Shown here: positions 4,487 through 6,932 of the stretch, one piece after another
Layout: each line of letters opens with the position of its first letter
Position numbering within the stretch: the stretch's first letter is position 1
The notes under the pieces: generated by a model
The model's input: the letters and a program-made list of their open reading frames with translations, nothing else
The model's database searches: none
Told to the model about the DNA's origin: nothing
Position numbers and translations under genes: made by a program
Source of the DNA: Hyphomicrobiales bacterium
GTDB taxonomy: Bacteria; Pseudomonadota; Alphaproteobacteria; Rhizobiales; TMED25
Direction of reading: 5' to 3'
Length of the DNA stretch: 6,932 nt
Assembly (NCBI GenBank): GCA_016780665.1
Contig: JADHLM010000056.1
Location: forward strand, 1 to 6,932

Positions 4487-6409
4487 ATGTACAAATACAA
4501 TTTACTTGATGGATCCCAGAGGGAATTTGAAAGTCAAATAACAGCAGAAGAGCTTGCAAAGTCCATATCTGACTCCCTTTTTAAAAAAACATTAGCAGTA
4601 AAAATTGATGGTCAATTATCAGATCTATCTGATTTATTACCGGATGGTTCAAAAATAGAATTAATTACAAAAGAGCACCCAGATGCGCTTGAATTAATTC
4701 GCCATGATTGCGCTCATGTATTAGCTGAAGCAGTACAAGAAATTTTTCCTGAAACACAAGTTACAATCGGACCAGTTATAGAAAATGGTTTTTATTATGA
4801 TTTTTATCGCGAAGAATCATTCAAACCTGAAGATCTCATAAAAATTGAAAAAAAAATGCATGAGATAATTTCAAAAAATAGACACTTTGAGAAAAAAGAA
4901 GTCTCAAGAAATGAAGCAATACAGATTTTCAAGGACAAAAATGAGGAATATAAAGTAGAATTGATTAGTGCCATTCCAGATGATCAAACTATAAAATTAT
5001 ATTCGCAAGGTGACTGGTTCGACTTATGTCGTGGACCTCATATGGTTTCAACAGGGCAAATAGGCAAGGCATTCAAATTAATGAAAATAGCCGGGGCATA
5101 CTGGCGCGGTGACTCTAATAACGTTATGTTACAGAGAATCTACGGAACTGCTTGGTCAAGCAGTGAACAATTGAATGCATATTTGAACATGCTCGAAGAG
5201 GCCGAAAAAAGAGATCATAGAAAACTGGGGCGTGAGATGAATCTTTTTCATTTTCAGGAAGAAGGACCTGGATCAGTATTTTGGCACAAAAAGGGATGGA
5301 CACTATTTACAGAACTTATTGATTACATGAAAAGAAAAGGTCAAAAAGCAGGATACTTAGAAGTCAATACTCCTGATATGTTAGATAGATCTTTATGGGA
5401 AAAATCAGGGCATTGGGAAAAATTTGGTGAAAATATGTTCACTAGTACAACACCTGATGAGAAAATATTTGCTTTAAAGCCCATGAATTGTCCTGGGCAC
5501 GTCCAGATTTTTAAAAATGGCTTGAAAAGCTATCGTGAGTTACCAATAAAATATGCTGAATTTGGTAAGGTTCATAGATATGAGCCATCAGGTGCATTAC
5601 ATGGGCTAATGAGGGTAAGGCATTTTACTCAGGATGATGGACATATATTTCTTACAGAAGAACAAATTAAGGAAGAATGCGTAAAAGTACATGAACTAAT
5701 ATTATCTATCTATAAAGATTTTGGTTTTGATAATATTGTAGTCAAGTTCTCCGATAGACCTGAGAAAAGGGTAGGCGATGACTCTATTTGGGACAAAGCA
5801 GAAAAAGCTCTCATTGATGCTGTTGAAACAACAAACCAAAAATATGAATTAAATCCTGGGGAAGGAGCTTTCTACGGTCCAAAACTAGAATATGTTTTAA
5901 GGGATGCAATCGGAAGAGATTGGCAATGTGGAACATTACAAGTTGATTTTAATTTACCTGGACGTTTAGGCTCATTTTATATTGGCAGTGATGGTGAAAA
6001 ACATGTACCTGTCATGTTACATAGGGCAATATTTGGTTCACTTGAGAGATTTACAGGGATTTTAATTGAACATTATGCAGGTAGATTACCATTATGGATT
6101 TCACCAACGCAAATTGTAATTGTCACAATTAGTTCTCAAGCAGACGACTATGCAAAAGAGGTTTTAGAATATTGTCAAAATAATAATCTAAGAGCTGAAG
6201 TTGACCTCAGAAATGAAAAAATTAGCTATAAAATTAGAGAACATATATCAGTAAAAATTCCATTATTATTTGTTATTGGTCAGAAAGAAATTGAGGATAA
6301 AACAGTTACTATCAGAGAACTTGGTAATACCGAACAAAAAACTCTAAGTCTTACAGACGCTGTATCAGAAATAAAAATGAAAGCCTTACCCCCTGACTAT
6401 AAGGACTAG
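4487..6409 (+). CDS. thrS: Threonyl-tRNA synthetase
   Basis: ThrS charges tRNA-Thr with threonine in the cytoplasm and removes mischarged serine. The 640 residues match the full bacterial length. Domains in order are an N-terminal TGS domain (about 1-62), the editing domain (about 65-225), the class II catalytic core (about 245-535) and the anticodon-binding domain (about 538-635). The editing-site residues H73, H77, C181 and H185 (HDCAH and DLCRGPH) are all present. Zinc ligands of the active site are C335 in PMNCPGH, H386 in DDGHIF and H512 in VMLHRA, each one residue beyond E. coli numbering. Class II motif 2 lies around FGKVHRYEPSGALHGLMRVR (359-378) and motif 3 near GSLERF (517-522). The gene ends in a 4-base overlap with the convergent NAD kinase. 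Nothing suggests truncation or loss of editing. Confidence 0.99.
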   Translation: MYKYNLLDGSQREFESQITAEELAKSISDSLFKKTLAVKIDGQLSDLSDLLPDGSKIELITKEHPDALELIRHDCAHVLAEAVQEIFPETQVTIGPVIENGFYYDFYREESFKPEDLIKIEKKMHEIISKNRHFEKKEVSRNEAIQIFKDKNEEYKVELISAIPDDQTIKLYSQGDWFDLCRGPHMVSTGQIGKAFKLMKIAGAYWRGDSNNVMLQRIYGTAWSSSEQLNAYLNMLEEAEKRDHRKLGREMNLFHFQEEGPGSVFWHKKGWTLFTELIDYMKRKGQKAGYLEVNTPDMLDRSLWEKSGHWEKFGENMFTSTTPDEKIFALKPMNCPGHVQIFKNGLKSYRELPIKYAEFGKVHRYEPSGALHGLMRVRHFTQDDGHIFLTEEQIKEECVKVHELILSIYKDFGFDNIVVKFSDRPEKRVGDDSIWDKAEKALIDAVETTNQKYELNPGEGAFYGPKLEYVLRDAIGRDWQCGTLQVDFNLPGRLGSFYIGSDGEKHVPVMLHRAIFGSLERFTGILIEHYAGRLPLWISPTQIVIVTISSQADDYAKEVLEYCQNNNLRAEVDLRNEKISYKIREHISVKIPLLFVIGQKEIEDKTVTIRELGNTEQKTLSLTDAVSEIKMKALPPDYKD

Positions 6410-6932
6410 GACATAAACTGTTCTCTTATAATTCTCTCCTCGAGATTATGATTTGAGTCAAACATGATGTTTAATTTTTTTGTTTCATCATTTGAAATTA
6501 TAATACTTTTTGCATTTTTTATTTCATGGTTATCAGCTGTTGCATTGACTTTTCTGAAATCAGGGTCAAGAACTTCAATTTCAACAATTGAATTTATATC
6601 AAGCAAAGCTCCTTTCCATCTTCTTGGTCTGAATGGACTTGTTGGTGTCATAGCCATAAGTTTTGCATTAATTGGTAAAATAGGTCCATCAGCTGATAAA
6701 TTATAGGCCGTACTTCCTGCTGGTGTAGATATTAGTAGTCCATCTGATATTAATTCATTTAGTCTGACTTTATCATTTATGGAGATTTTTAGTTTTGCTG
6801 CTTGGTAAGTAGTTCTTGATAGTGCAACTTCATTAATTGCAATTTCTGTATGTTTATCATTGTTAATATCAGTAACCGTCATTTTTAGAGGGTTGATTGT
6901 TGTTATTTCAGAGTCTTTTATCTTATTTAGTA
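6406..6932 (-). CDS. nadK: NAD kinase, N-terminus outside the window
   Basis: NadK phosphorylates NAD with ATP to form NADP in the cytoplasm. The frame is open from the right edge (first whole codon at 6930) to the TAG at 6408-6406, giving 174 residues. The ATG at 6882 is internal: 16 codons upstream of it still read as kinase sequence (LNKIKDSEI...NPLKM). Visible family features are INEV with its conserved Asn-Glu, the TPAGSTAYNLSADGPI segment that binds the nucleotide, and TPTSPFRPRRWKGALL, which I associate with alphaproteobacterial NadK. Those proteins are about 255 residues, so around 80 N-terminal residues, including the GGDG motif, are off the edge. The stop overlaps the thrS stop on the opposite strand. 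The function call is strong despite the truncation. Confidence 0.95.
   Translation of the reverse strand, partial: LNKIKDSEITTINPLKMTVTDINNDKHTEIAINEVALSRTTYQAAKLKISINDKVRLNELISDGLLISTPAGSTAYNLSADGPILPINAKLMAMTPTSPFRPRRWKGALLDINSIVEIEVLDPDFRKVNATADNHEIKNAKSIIISNDETKKLNIMFDSNHNLEERIIREQFMS

Noticed and set aside
6464..6706. Plus-strand open frame of 80 residues with membrane-like segments
   Set aside because: It is antisense to the conserved C-terminal part of NAD kinase and has no ribosome binding site.
6882..6882. ATG at 6882 as the start of NAD kinase
   Set aside because: The frame stays open to the window edge and upstream codons continue typical kinase sequence; a protein starting here would lack the GGDG domain.
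1..6932. Mobile element, CRISPR, defence system or biosynthetic cluster
   Set aside because: All genes are recognisable housekeeping or conserved small genes. No transposase, integrase, terminal inverted repeats, regularly spaced repeats or defence domains were seen.

Overview
This window comes from an AT-rich alphaproteobacterium; I estimate roughly one-third G+C by eye. Four genes point to that class. A small DUF3126-type protein follows cysE, a CHCC zinc-finger protein resembles the complex I accessory subunit NDUFS6, the stand-alone HisI carries a DDDQD...CHVGYRSCFYR signature, and the NAD kinase has an SPFRPRRW segment. The organism appears to make its own cysteine, histidine and folate or pterin, which argues against a strongly reduced intracellular parasite. 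A compact, streamlined lineage, perhaps marine, is a reasonable guess, but the genus cannot be told from this sequence.

Layout, left to right. Positions 1-1013 (minus) hold a FAD-dependent aromatic-ring-type monooxygenase cut by the left edge. Upstream of it on the same strand, 13 bases away, is the zinc-finger gene (1027-1263). A 158-bp divergent region then leads to cysE (1422-2261, plus) and a DUF3126 gene (2263-2469) one base after it. This pair converges on the minus-strand folE-hisI pair (folE 2948-3556, hisI 2464-2934). A second divergent region of 138 bp separates folE from a plus-strand run: a NifU/IscU-like scaffold protein (3695-4117), yidD (4130-4420) and thrS (4487-6409). thrS converges with a minus-strand NAD kinase (6406 to the right edge), whose N-terminus lies outside the window.

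The genes are mostly housekeeping and metabolic: cysteine synthesis (CysE), histidine synthesis (HisI), pterin/folate synthesis (FolE), Fe-S assembly (scaffold), membrane protein insertion (YidD), tRNA charging (ThrS), NADP supply (NadK) and possibly ubiquinone or respiratory functions (monooxygenase and zinc-finger protein). Packing is tight. Both convergent gene pairs overlap at their stop codons, and neither junction leaves room for a terminator between the genes.

I see no tRNA or rRNA genes, CRISPR array, insertion sequence, phage gene or toxin-antitoxin pair, and no stretch over 300 bases lacks a gene. I found no convincing new biological system. The points most worth a second look are the scaffold protein with only two cysteines, the Asp at a usual zinc-Cys position in HisI, the atypical CysE C-terminus, the yidD location, and the shared palindromic stop codons.
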